A stretch of 64,000 bases of DNA, taken from NCBI GenBank assembly GCA_034406715.1, contig CP137868.1, positions 372,001-436,000 of the forward strand. The letters run 5' to 3'. The stretch is from Rhodotorula mucilaginosa. Lineage: Eukaryota; Basidiomycota; Microbotryomycetes; Sporidiobolales; Sporidiobolaceae. Both the position numbers and the translations under genes were made by a program. Shown piece after piece: positions 46,654 to 58,162 of the stretch (positions are counted from its first letter, which is position 1; each line of letters opens with the position of its first letter). The notes under the pieces were generated by a model. It saw only the letters and a program-made list of their open reading frames with translations. It was not told the origin of the DNA and ran no database searches.

Positions 46654-47661
46654 ATGTCGTACGACTCACCGCGACCCGATCCCGCTGTAGACGCCCACAA
46701 TGACTATTCCGCTGACTCTCGAGCCACGACCAGCACTCTGACGCGGCAAGGAAGCGACGATGCAGACGGTGCTCCAACCCGACCTCTCTCGCGAGAGGCG
46801 GAATCTCTGGAAACCGACGCGGCAGGTGACCAAGAGTCAACGGGTCTGTCTGCGAAGAAATCTGCCAGCGACAACGATCCATGGCAAGCAGTCTTTAGCG
46901 CCGAGTAAGTGACTCACGTCCATTCCATCCACTTGGCTCGACTTCTCATCATCGACATAACGTACTTCCTTTCTGCAGGGCAAATGGGTGGTATTTCTGG
47001 AGTAAGCTGCTCTCACTAGTCGCAGAAGGGTGCAGCTGACGCAAATCTCGCAGACGCGCAAACGAACGAAACGACATGGTCAAATCCGCGTCAATCGACG
47101 AGCGACCCCGGCGATGCGACCAACGTCCCCAGCGTCGCAAACGACTTGCCCGCGGCCGCGCCATCCCGAGACAAGGGTGAAGAAGGCGGTCTTCCGCCGA
47201 TAGACCCCGACTTAGCCTGGCTCGACCCATCTGCCGCGCGCGCAGGAGCGGAGCGCCCAGTAACGCAGACTGCCAGATTTAACGCCAGAACAGGCCGGTT
47301 CCAGGCCGACCCGAGTCTGAACCCGGACCGCATAAGCGAATTCCAACGCGGACAGCGGCAACAAGAAGCCTACTACGATGGTGCGCAATCTCTCCAGACT
47401 CGTTGCTGTCCCTGCCTTGACTCCAACCCCTTGTCTTCAGTCCGTGGATGGGAAAGTACGCTGGCAGGACAGGGACTGAAACGTTCCGACGACTCGGCAC
47501 CGGAAGGTGAACGTAAGCGGCCCTCGGCGAAAGAACTAGAGCGATTCCGGCAAGCCAAAGAGGTAGATAAGTTCTCTTTTCGCCACTCTGCTGCTGTACG
47601 CTCACACGACTTTCTGCAGAACAAGAAGCGTCGCAAGGTCGCATCATGGCTCGCCTCGTAG
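46654..47661 (+). CDS. WW-domain protein, probably nuclear
   Basis: Exon 1 (start 46654) ends ...DNDPWQAVFSAE; the intron GTAAGT (46905) to gcag (46979); exon 2 gives ANGWYFW; a second intron to tcgcag near 47053; exon 3 gives QTNETTWSNPRQ. Together they make one WW domain with both signature Trp, the Tyr-Phe pair and the final Pro, split over three exons. A central part follows (PIDPDLAWLDPSAARAG, TARFNARTGRFQADPSLNPD), an intron near 47381-47443, and a C-terminus RFRQAKENKKRRKVASWLAS formed across a last intron, with the stop at 47659-47661. WW domains bind Pro-rich peptides. The basic (KENKKRRK) end could be a nuclear signal, and similar ends occur in fungal WW proteins linked to RNA processing; that role is inferred. 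The convergent STE6-like gene lies only 173 bp downstream. Confidence 0.8.
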
Positions 47662-47834
47662 ATACATACGCTACGTGCTAAATGCAACAACGCTACATTT
47701 CCCATTCGCCACCGGAAGCGAGAGAGGCGAAAACGCCATTCGGTCGACTTCGAAGCTCGGCGATGGTTCCCCTGAGAGGTCGCAGACGATCAGCACACGG
47801 GCACGGGAGGAAGAGTGAAGAGGTGAAGGCGGGC

Positions 47835-50800
47835 TCACGTTTCCACCACGTGTCCGTCGGCCATCACCAGAAGTCGGTCGCATTGTTCCATCACGGCGAG
47901 CTTGTGCGTGATGACGACCGTCGTGCGTCCTTCCTTGACGCGCATCACAGTATCCATGACCAACTGCTGATTCGCAGGGTCCAGCGCCGACGTGCACTCG
48001 TCGAGAATCAGCAACTCGCGAGGTCGCATCAAAGCGCGAGCCATCTGCAATCGCTGCGCCTGCCCTCCGGAGATCAAAGCCGCGTTGTCGCCGAGCTTGG
48101 TATCGTAACCGAGGGGCAAGGCTTCGATGAAGTCGTCGATATGTGCTGCGCTAGCAGCGCTGCGTATGTCGGTCATGCTGGCGTCGTCGCGGCCGTACGC
48201 AATGTTCTCGGCGATCGTCATGTCGAAGAGCGCGGGGTGTTGCGACACTACGGCTGTATGGTCGCGGAGATGGTGCACGTCGAGATCGTGGAGGGGGCGA
48301 CCATCGAGATGGATTTGGCCAGCGGTAGGCTCATAGAGACGTTGCAGTAAAGCGGCAACCGTCGATTTGCCGGACCCAGACGCTCTGTCCGCCGCGATGC
48401 ACACAGAAAAGGAGTCAGATCCTGTTCAGCACGAGCCCATGTACAAGCATTCCGGGTACGCACCCGACAATGGCCACGCATTCGCCAGCCTTGATTTCGA
48501 AACTGATGCCGTGCAGAATCGGCGCGGTCGGACGCGAAGGATAGCAGAACTCGACGTCGCGGAAGCCGACGCGTCCTTGTACCGCAAACCTTGCCTGCCC
48601 GCGTGTCTCGTGGGTTTCGTCGTGAAGATCGAGTAGACGCAACAGGTCATCCGCCGCTTGAAGTGACTTTGCCATCGCCGGTACTGATTGTAAAAGAAAG
48701 TCAGCTGGCGCTCGTCATACTCAAGGAGCGCCGTGCAAGCTTTGAAAAGCTTACAGTAGTTCATGAGCTGGCCCGCGAAGGTGACGGTGAAGATGATCAA
48801 CGAAAACACCTGGAGCATCTTGCCGAAAGTGTACCGGCCGCTCGTCACCAGGACGGCGCCGACAAGGAGCATGATTCCTGTTGCAGGAGACAAAGAGTCA
48901 GCGACGATGCCATTGCCCTCCTCAGGCCTATGACAGCGAGAAGAAACGCCCGCACCTTGAGACAAGTAAGTCAATGTAAACGTGCTTGCGAACCCGAGTC
49001 CGGCGAATGGGGCGGCCCGGATTCCGCCGGCATAGGTCGACGCCACGACGCGGCCGTAGGTACCGTCGAATACCGGCTGTATGGACATGCTTCGGATCGC
49101 CTTCACGTTCGACAAGACCTGCCGCATCGATGAGAATGAGACAGACTCTAATCGTTGCGTCCCCCGGTTAAAGTGCCAGCCGAGACTCACCTCCATCAAA
49201 TGCTTCGATATCGCCTCGCGCTTGTCCTTGTTTTCGGCTTCGAGCCGATTGAGGACGCTCGCCAAGGACCGCGAAACGACGATGATGACAGGCGCCATCC
49301 CAAAGCCGACGAGGGTTAGCTCCCATCCGGTCACGAGGGACCATGCGATGCCGATGATGAGCATGGATGCGAGGACGGCGAGTTGGCAGATGATTGTGCC
49401 GACCAGCGTCCTTGCGTCTTCCGAGTCCTTGATGACCGAGTACGACAGCGCGCTTGTGGTATTCTCGGGACGGTCGAAAAAGGCCTTGTCCTGCCGGATC
49501 ACCTTCGCCAGAGCTCTTCGACGGAGCGCGGTCGTCCATCCCATCGCGCAACGCTCCATGCAGTAGAACTTGAGGAAGGACCCGGAACCATCGACGACGG
49601 CCAATGCGATGACCACTATGGCCGACTGCGTGATCAAAGCCTTCGCGTCCGGGTTGCCGAGGTTGCTGATGACCCTCGCGATGAAGGTCGAGAAGATCGG
49701 GGTACAAGCTCCGACCATGATGGAGAAGCCCAGGCCGGCGGCGAAGAGTAGCTTGTTCGGAATCGTGCGCCAGTAGCGGCGAGCCAGCTGAGCGATCGAT
49801 CTGCGCGGCTTGCAGTCACCAGTCCTGCCATCGGTGCCGCCGCTTCGCCCGATTCTGCCCGGGTCGGGCGAGCTCATGGAGGCCTCGTCGTGGTTCAGGC
49901 GCCGACGTCCGCCGGAACGAAGCTGCACCGCCTTCTCACCGGCCTTCTGCACGTCAACCAGTGAGAAGTCCGAGTACCTGCGAGGACGGTCCAACACGTC
50001 CGGATCGCCCGGCGCGGAGAGCGACATAGAGCGAGAAACACGTTGCCGGCGAACGCCGGCGACCCCTTCGACGTTGCCGACAGGCGTCGAGACCGCCTCG
50101 TTGCCAATGGTGGAGCTTATGCTGAGATGCGAGAATCGCCCGGTTGAGAAGAGTTGACGTCCGGCAGAGACGACGTCCTCGACCGTAGGCGGGAAGAGCA
50201 GGCTCGAAGTCGACAAGCGATGCGCAGACAGATGGCGTGCGGCGACAGAATCAGGAGCGAGATAGTGACCGAGCCCTTCCGAAGAGCCGGGAGGTGCGCC
50301 ATCCTGATCGGCGAGCGCCTCGATCTGCTCGTCCTGGTGCTCGATCCCTTGCATATGGACCATGTCGTGGAAAGGTCCGTCGCCGGCGGCTTCAAGATCT
50401 TCGCGATAGCCTTGCTGAACCACCCGACCGTCGGCCATGACATATACGAAGTCGCTCGGCGCGATCGGCGACAAGTCGTGGGTGATGATGATGGTCGTCC
50501 GGTTGTCTCGCCATGCCTTGATCGCCTCATGGACAAGCACACGAGAGGTCGCATCGAGAGCAGAAGTCGCTTCGTCTACGGACGGCGATGGAAAGAAGGG
50601 GTGAGCGAAAGCCACGGGAGCAGGGAAGAAGAGAGCAACGACCGACCGAGAATCAGAACAGTCGGATTCCGGATGTACGCCCGAGCGATAGCTAGTCGCT
50701 GCCGCTGCCCTCCCGAAAGACTCGCGCCTCGTTCTCCGCTGAGGGGCGTATCGTAACCGAGGGGCAGGTCGCGAACGAAGTCGTGAAGAAGCGCCGCACG

Positions 50801-53047
50801 ACATGCTGCCACCACCTCATCACGACTGACGTCGCGCAAGCTCCGAGTCGATCCATCCTCTTGTAGTTGTCCGACGATGCCGACTGCGACGTTGTCGTGG
50901 ACGGTGCCTTCGAAGAGCACAGACGCGCCCTGCGACACACAGGCAACGTGGCCTCGAAGCCACTCTTCATCGATCCAGTCGAGGCCCTGCTCGTCGATCT
51001 CGACCCGCCCAGCGTCGAGCTTGTACAAGCCGAGGAGGAGGGAGCCGACGGTGCTCTTGCCCGAACCCGAAGTTCCGACGACGTAGGTTGTCTCGCGCGC
51101 AGCGAAGTACATGCTGACATCCTGCAAGGCGGGCGCAGCAGGAGGTGGGCGAGCTGGATAGTGGAAGGTGACGCCGCGCAAGCTCATCTCGCCGGAGAAG
51201 GTAGCAGGTCGCAGCTTGCGCAGAGCGCGAGGCGCCTGACCGGATCGTCTTTTGCCCTGCAAGCCGGAAAGAGGGATGTACGTCGCAGCGGGCAGGCTCG
51301 CAAGCGTCGGGGTCGTCGGCGGAGAGTCTTCTCGACCCAGCTTTTCCTCCATCGGTATAGGCCAGCTGATCGTCCCCGCCGCCGCACCGCGGAGCCCGCG
51401 CTTCGGCCCACGCGAACGTCCCGGTACCGCCGGCGTTGGTGGGATCGGCGGTCCGTCTTGGTTGGTCTCCACGCGCGCGAGCTGGAGCAGACCGGCCATG
51501 GCGATTTTGGCCTTCTCCAGAGCGACGAGCGAAGGAATGCACGTCTGCAAGTAGGAGCTGCCGAGCAGGCACGCCCAGAAGCTCGTGTTGACCGATGCAG
51601 GTGTTGAACGGCCGCTCGAGATGAGGGTGGCGCCGTACCAAAACCCTTGGACGAACATCGCCATCAAGAGGAACTGAGTCAGGCCGCTACGCAGGCCCCA
51701 CACGAAGTGAAGTTTGACGTATGCGGCCCAGTCGTCGTGCGTCAGGCGTTCGAAGGCGTCCTGCTCGTACTTCTCCGCGTTGAACGCCTTGACCGTCGCA
51801 ATGGCGCCTACGATACGATTGACCCGAGAGGTACACTCGGCAGTCGTCGCACGGTTTCGATTGGCCAGCGGGCCTGACCAGCGTTCCGTGAGCGCGACAA
51901 CCGCGATGACGCCCGGGATGGTGGCGAGGACAACGAAGGCGAGGCGCCAGTTGCGGTAGAAAGCGAGCATGATGCAGAAGAGCGAAGAGGAAAGGTACTG
52001 CATGACGAGGCCGATAGTCTGTGCGCTGCCGATGCGTACATCGTCGGTGTCCCTGTTGCCACCACAGAGGGCGCCGGTCAAGTTCCCAGTCGGCAAAAGG
52101 AGCGAACGGAATCTGGCGCACTTGGAGAAACGACCTGTGAGGCCCGCGGCGTCGACGGCGCTCGTGGCCGAATCTCGACCGCCGTCCGGCTCTCCGCCCA
52201 TCCCAGTCTCGTACCATTCCATTCCCTTTGCCGTGACTCCGCGATAGACGTAGTTCCGCAGTTCGCGCGCTACTCTTTCGCCATGGATGACCCAAAGGGC
52301 GATGTTGGCCGAGGAAGTCACCAGGACGACGGCGGCCAGAATTGCGAATTTGACCGCGTGCAGACGGACGTCGTGCATCAGGGTCGCCCGCGCACTTTTG
52401 AGCGCATCCGCCGACAGTTCTTCGACACCGGTCGCCAGGCCGTAGTCGGTGAAAGCCTGCAGCGAGTCGCCCAAGATCATCGTCATGGCAGGGGGGATGA
52501 GACCTGAGCCGATCGCGAACACGGTGCCGGGGACGACGACAGTCCAGAGGGTGGACCGCGACGTCAATGAGAAGAGGGTACGGAACGAAGGTCGGATGGC
52601 CGGAAGTGGGCGAGCGGTCGATGCAACATCTGGCGCGGGCGGACCATGCGACGGGGAGAGGCTCGACGGCGTCGCTGGTGGCCCGTCCGGTTCGCCTGGA
52701 CCAAGCACCCACTGGTGGAGTGACGGAGAGACGATCTTGTCACCATCTTCGAGGTCATCAGAGTTCCCCGTCCGGGTCGAGGAGGTGAAGAGTAGACGGG
52801 GAGCGGCGGTGTACGGGGGCGTTTCTTCTTGTCCACCGTGCGCCACGGCTGCGTCGAACGTTGCCTGACCAAGACGCGGCGACCGACGTGGGGAATCCGT
52901 CGCTGGTCCCTGTGGCGTCGGGTCTGCCGGCTCGACGATGGTGGGAAGGGCGATGTGGCGCTGCTGCTGCTGCGGCGGCGTTGCTGGCGGTTCACGTCCG
53001 TCCGTCGCTGACGGCGGCAATGCCGTCGATGGCTGGTCTGCTTGCAT
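47835..53047 (-). CDS. STE6: ABC exporter, full-size ABCB, Ste6-like
   Basis: One polypeptide with two membrane halves and two ATPase domains. The start at 53047 (MQADQPSTALPPSATDG) is preferred to an in-frame upstream Met at 53197; the first about 150 residues are Pro/Ser-rich and cytosolic. First half: membrane region, then Walker A VVGTSGSGKST, signature LSGGQRQRLAIARA and, across an intron at about 50580-50650, DEATSALD and switch His ITHDLS. A long linker (about 50400-49800) follows. Second half: membrane region, Walker A GASGSGKST split by an intron after the first Gly (about 48390-48465), signature ISGGQAQRLQMARAL, Walker B LLILDECTSALD, ITHKL, stop 47835-47837. Several short introns. 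In fungi, full-size ABCB proteins of this form include Ste6, which exports the farnesylated mating pheromone; red yeasts use such a lipopeptide (rhodotorucine). A broader drug or lipid exporter role cannot be excluded. Confidence 0.85.
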
Positions 53048-53662
53048 GCTGTATCCGTGCGCAACAGGCTCTGAAAATGATAGTCTCGTAGCAAGGGCAA
53101 CATCCGTATATCTTCTCAGACTGCGAGACGAAGCGATCGAAGTGAACAAAGGGGCTGTGGACAATAGGGGCTGGCTGTAAAGAGGGACAAAGGGCACCCC
53201 GACCGACTCTGGCCCGCACAGGTACTGTAGGCGGCCATCTCCATGGATGCATCCAATTTTGTACCATGTCTCGGTAGCAGAGGTGCAGAGGAGTATCTCA
53301 AAGCCGAGTGCAAAGCCAGCAGCATGGGGTCGAGACCGTCATCAGAGTGCGCGACTGCGGGCAAGGCGTCTGCAGCAGCATGTCGGGAATGGTGCCAGCA
53401 GATCACTCCAGGTGGCTTTGATCAGCTATAGCCTCGGTGCGTTGTGTGCGGTCCGGATGGAAAGTGGGAGTTGGCAGCCGTCGCGGCAGGCCAGCCGCGT
53501 CCGACAGAGTCAAAACACTGGAGCTCGTGCATGCTGTCTAGGTCACGCATTCTGCCCGGACGTCCTCACTCTCAGCTCATCGAACCCTTTCAGCGACGGT
53601 TACGCCTGCAGCCGTCGTCAGCGTCGCTTCGTTCCGCCTGCACCGTTTCCCGACTTTCAGAG
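53048..53662. promoter_or_regulatory. Shared upstream region of STE6-like and CysRS genes
   Basis: A 615-bp gap between two divergent start codons. It must contain both promoters and leaders. If the exporter is mating-regulated, an HMG-type or Ste12-type site would be expected here; I did not see a clear one. A pyrimidine-rich stretch sits just before the CysRS start. Confidence 0.5.
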
Positions 53663-56600
53663 ATGGCCTCGACGACCGCTCAGTCTGCGCAGGCCCCGGC
53701 CAGAGGGCCACGAGCCGTGCAGGTACCATGGCAAACTCCTGAACCCTCGAAACCGGAACCGAAACTCGCCGTGTACAACTCGCTCACGCGCAACAAGGTG
53801 CGGTCGTCTCAGCCAACTCGGCTCCGTTGCCTGCTTCGACGTCGCGAGCTGATTCGGCAACCGAGGCTTGCAGGATGTCTTTGTGACCAAAGTCCCGGGA
53901 GTCGTCACGTGGTACAACTGCGGTCCGACGGTGTATGATGCTTCTCACATGGGCCATGCCAGGTGAATTCAAGACTTTCCTGCTGTCTGGGCGACACGTT
54001 CGGCGAATACCACGAGACTGAGACGAGGTCAAACGACAGGAACTACATGGCGCAAGATATCATGCGCCGCATCCTCCGAGACTTCTTTGGCTACGAGGTC
54101 AATTTCGTCATGAACATCACCGACGTCGACGACAAGGTCAGCCCGTACCACACTTGCCCTGTTTGAGAGCCTGCTGCTTACTTGGTCACTACGATCGCGC
54201 ATCTCTCTGCAGATCATCGTGCGGGGCAGGCAGTCCCATCTCCTCCAGCGCTATACCGCCGAATGCACGTCTTCGCCGGACGGCCCCACCGCTTCTCGCG
54301 TGATCGCCGAGACGTCAACAGCATGGGCGGCGTATGTCAACAAGTATATCGCCAAGCTCCCGGCGGGTCAGACTCAGGAAGACGACTTTGCGACGGCCGA
54401 GGCAGCCTGGAAGAGGATTCAGACTCAGGCGCAAAACGCCGAGTGGCATGAAGCGCAGAAGCTGGCAGACGAGAAGTTCACCATGCACTTCGCTTCGGTC
54501 GCTTCCGGGTACGCAGGGATCCAAGCGGCGAAGGGCAAGCAGGATTCCGGTTCCGTCAGCGTGGCCGACCTGACTACTCTCATCGAGGCAAACCGCGACG
54601 CGCTCGGGCTCTGGCTGGACAAGCAGGTGCGTTGATCGCGTTTGCACAGCCGGTCTGATCGGTAGCTGACCCGAAGAGCCATCGCGGCTGCAGTTCGGAG
54701 CCGACGTCACGGATCCGGCAGTGTTCCGCGACTTGGCCGCGTTCTGGGAAGACTCGTTCTTCAAATCGATGAGCGCCTTGCATATCGAGCGACCTACGAC
54801 CCTGACTCGGGTGTCGGAGTACATCCCCGAGATCGTCAAATTCGTCGAAGGCATCGTCGAACGCGGATATGCGTACGAGGGCGGCGGCAGCGTCTGGTTC
54901 GACACGGTCAAGTTTGAAGGCGCGAAAGGAGGTTCTGACGGTCACGAGGAATGGCACCACAGCTACGCGAAGCTGCAGCCCTGGAGCAAGGGCAACCGAG
55001 AACTGCTCGAAGATGGGGAAGGTGAGCCGGTCATGCGCTAATCACTGGCGTGCGAGCACGACTGAGCCAGGAGCCTTTCTGCAGGGTCTTTGACCAGCAC
55101 GACAGGGAAGCGATCTTCGGCCGACTTTGCGCTGTGGAAGTCATCGAAGCCGGGCGAGCCGGCGTGGGATTCGCCATGGGGTCCGGGGCGTCCGGGGTGG
55201 CACATCGAATGCAGCGTGATGGCGAGCGATGTGCTCGGCTCGGGCATGGACGTTCACTCGGGTGGCGTGGATCTCGCGTTCCCACACCACGACAACGAGC
55301 TCGCGCAGAGTGAGGTGCGTACGAGCGCCCCTCGTGGGTCTTGGCGCCGGAACGCTCACGCGAACGGAATGCAGGCCTTCCACGACTGCCGCCAATGGGT
55401 CAATTACTTCCTGCATACCGGACATCTTCATATCGAAGGCCTCAAGATGTCGAAAAGTCTCAAGAACTTCATCACCATCGACGATGCACTCGAGAAATTC
55501 ACGGCTCGCCAGATGCGCTTCGCCTTCCTCTTGCAGACCTGGAACGCGCGTCTCGACTTCAAAGAGTCGGTCATGCAAGAGGTCCGCAGCGCAGAATCGC
55601 TGCTGAACGTACGTCTTCACTACACGACGGACACCGCTTCTATCGCGCATCGAGCTGACGACCCGCTGCGCACCCAGAACTTCTTCGTCGTCGTCAAGGC
55701 TCGCGACACCGAGGCCAAAGACATGGGAAGTTACTCAGATGGTCGACACCATTACGAGGAGCACGAGAAGGATCTGCTTGCAAGGTAAGAGCCGCGAAAA
55801 AGAGCTCAAACTCGGTTGCTTATTTCTGCCTCGACAGACTTCAAGACGCGCAGTACGCATTCCGAGTTGCGCTTTGCGATTCTTTCGACACACCGACTGC
55901 GATCCAAATCCTGCTCGATACGGTCTCTGCGACCAATGCGTACCTTTCGCGCGGCCGCAAGAACGTCAACATCGGGGTCCTCCTCGCCGTTTCCGAATGG
56001 CTCACGCGAATGCTGCGCATGTTCGGACTCGGCGAAGGCCCGGCAACCGACGCACGCGGACAGGCAATCATTGGCTGGGGTCAAGCCGCTCAAGGTTCCG
56101 CTGACGCGTCCTTTGACGTACGTTTCCCCACCCGGGCTATCCGATGCCGCGGGTGACCATGTTGACGCCATCACTTTCCCCGCAGCGCGAAAGCGTACTG
56201 ATGCCGTACCTGCGCGCCCTGTCCGGCTTCCGCGACCAAGTCCGGCAGCTCGCAATGAGCGGCGCGGCCTCGTCAGAGTTCCTCGCGCTGTCGGACCGCC
56301 TTCGGGACGAAGACCTTGTCGATCTCGGCGTTGCCCTGGATGACCAAGAAGGTGCGTTGCATTCATCGCTTGACATAATGGGACAATCCTGATCGCGGGC
56401 GTGACACTTGGGCGACCGACCTCAGACGGCCGAGCCATGATCAAGCTCGTTTCGCCCGACGTACTCCGCGAAGCACGAGATGCCAAACTGGCGGCAGCTC
56501 AAGAGAAGCTGGCCCGCAAGGCCGCAGCTGCAGCCGCTGCGGAGACTAAGCGTTTGGAACGCCTCGAAAAGGGTCGCTTGTCGCCGCCGGAACTGTTCAG

Positions 56601-56826
56601 GAGCAGGACGGCGGAGTTCTCGGCGTGGGACGACCAGGGCTTCCCGACAAAGGATCAGAATGGAGAGGAACTGCCGAAGAGCCGCTCGAAGAAGCTCAAA
56701 AAGGAATGGGACATGCAGCAGAAGTAAGTAGCCTTTTTCAAACAGGATCATCCACCACCCTGCGCGACACTGATGCCATTTCCCTGCAGGCTTCATGACG
56801 AGTTCCTGAAGGAGCAGATCCCGTAG
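53663..56826 (+). CDS. Cysteinyl-tRNA synthetase, eukaryotic type
   Basis: Charges tRNA-Cys with cysteine. The start at 53663 ([20 protein letters not shown]) leads to [11 protein letters not shown], then [20 protein letters not shown] with the zinc-ligand Cys and the class I HIGH motif (HMGH). Splicing joins [20 protein letters not shown] and [12 protein letters not shown], then [14 protein letters not shown]. Later exons carry [60 protein letters not shown], the KMSKS loop in [19 protein letters not shown] and [15 protein letters not shown]. The C-terminal domain has an Ala/Lys-rich helix ([20 protein letters not shown]) and ends with [11 protein letters not shown] at 56826. At least nine short introns. 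Every family motif is in order, so the call is firm. No obvious mitochondrial presequence at this start. Divergent from the STE6-like gene and convergent with RHO1. Confidence 0.95.
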
Positions 56827-57215
56827 TCCTCCTCGCGAATTCACCCAGCCGCCGCGACGCGACATTTCGTGTGTCCATGTCAATTAGAAATACACGTCAT
56901 GCGCGCTAGAGTAAGAACCGAGAAGCAGAGGTTGATGCGCCCCCCTCTGGCGAAAGTCGTGTGCAGGAAACAGACAAGGGGAAGGGAAAAGGTGCAGACT
57001 GTGATCCGTGTGCCAGCATGATCGGAGAGAGGAGATCAGGCTGACCGACCGGGCAGATAAAGGAAATGACATGCGCGGAGAAGATGAGATATCGGACAAG
57101 TGACGGCACACGTAGCGGGAACGACGTATAGGCAGTAAGAGGGGAGGCGTGGGAGCGAAAGGTCGTGGCGGAAAGGCGGGCGGAGGGACGAGGTCGCGGA
57201 GGAGGAAGGGGACGC
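56827..57215. other. Convergent 3' flanks of CysRS and RHO1
   Basis: A 389-bp gap between two converging genes, expected to hold both 3' UTRs. No coding or RNA feature seen. Confidence 0.5.
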
Positions 57216-58162
57216 TCAGAGGATGTTGCACTTTCCGCTCTTCTTGCGACCTTTGGTCGACAACAGGGCGAGGCGCGTGGCCGTCTCGAACACCTCGCGC
57301 ACGCCTTCGCCCGTCCGGGCCGAGCACTCGAGGTACCGAGTCGCGCCGATTTTTTGACGAACCATGTCACCCTGCAACCGCGTAAAGGGTCATAGTCAGC
57401 GGGGGAGCCTTCGGCTGACGGGAGTGTCTCACAGCGGAGGCGTGCGTACCTCCTGAGGGGTGACCGGTCGCTGTCCGGTCCGCCTCAATTCGTCGATCGT
57501 CTTCGGGTCGTTCCGCAGGTCCTTCTTGCACCCGACGAGAATGATGGGGAGGCCAGAGCAGAAGTGCAGGACTTCGGAGATCCACTTCTCCTGCACGTTG
57601 TCGAGCGAGTCGGGCGAGTCGACGGCGAAGCAGATCAGGATGACATGAGAGTCGGGGTACGACAAGGGGCGGAGACGGTCGTAGTCCTCCTGACCGGCGG
57701 TATCCCAGAGCGCGAGCTCAACTCGCTTACCATCGACGACGACGTCGGCAACGCTGCAAGGACCGACGAGTCTCTGCGTCAGTCATCGTGGTCGTAGGCC
57801 TGCACAGGGGTGTGACACGGGAGGGAAGACTGACTAGTTCTCGAAAACAGTCGGCACGTAGACCTGCACGGCGCCAAAGCATGCGAGTCAGCAAGCAGCT
57901 CATGACATGCGACTTTACACGCTAGGCATCCAGTCGTGTACGCGCGAGACGTCCGGCGGCAGCGCGAAGGTCTCGCTCGATAGACGACGAAATCGCCACC
58001 GAGTGCCTGGTTTTTCCTAGATCGAACGGCGGTATCGCAGGACGTGAAAACGATGCCGAGACTCACCTCGGGGAAAGTGCCCTTGGAGAAGACGATCAAG
58101 AGGCAGGTCTTGCCGCATGCACCGTCGCCGACAATGACGAGCTTGCGCCTGATTTCCGACAT
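57216..58162 (-). CDS. RHO1: Rho1 GTPase
   Basis: Small GTPase that activates the cell-wall beta-glucan synthase and protein kinase C and steers actin, at the plasma membrane. Start 58162: [20 protein letters not shown] holds the P-loop; then [12 protein letters not shown]; after introns, a very small exon VYVPTVFEN (effector loop, near 57830-57860), then [20 protein letters not shown] with [14 protein letters not shown] (switch II), [20 protein letters not shown] (nucleotide motif KKDL), VTPQE, and the last exon [20 protein letters not shown] (G5 motif ECSA) ending [11 protein letters not shown] at the stop (57216-57218). The end is a polybasic stretch plus a CAAX box CNIL; Leu in the last place predicts geranylgeranylation. 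All nucleotide-binding motifs are intact. At least four introns, including a long one after FPE. Confidence 0.95.

Noticed and set aside
53048-53197. Upstream in-frame Met of the Ste6-like protein at 53197
   Set aside because: The extra 50 residues look like leader sequence; the Met at 53047 opens the cytosolic Pro/Ser-rich N-terminus better. The choice is not certain.
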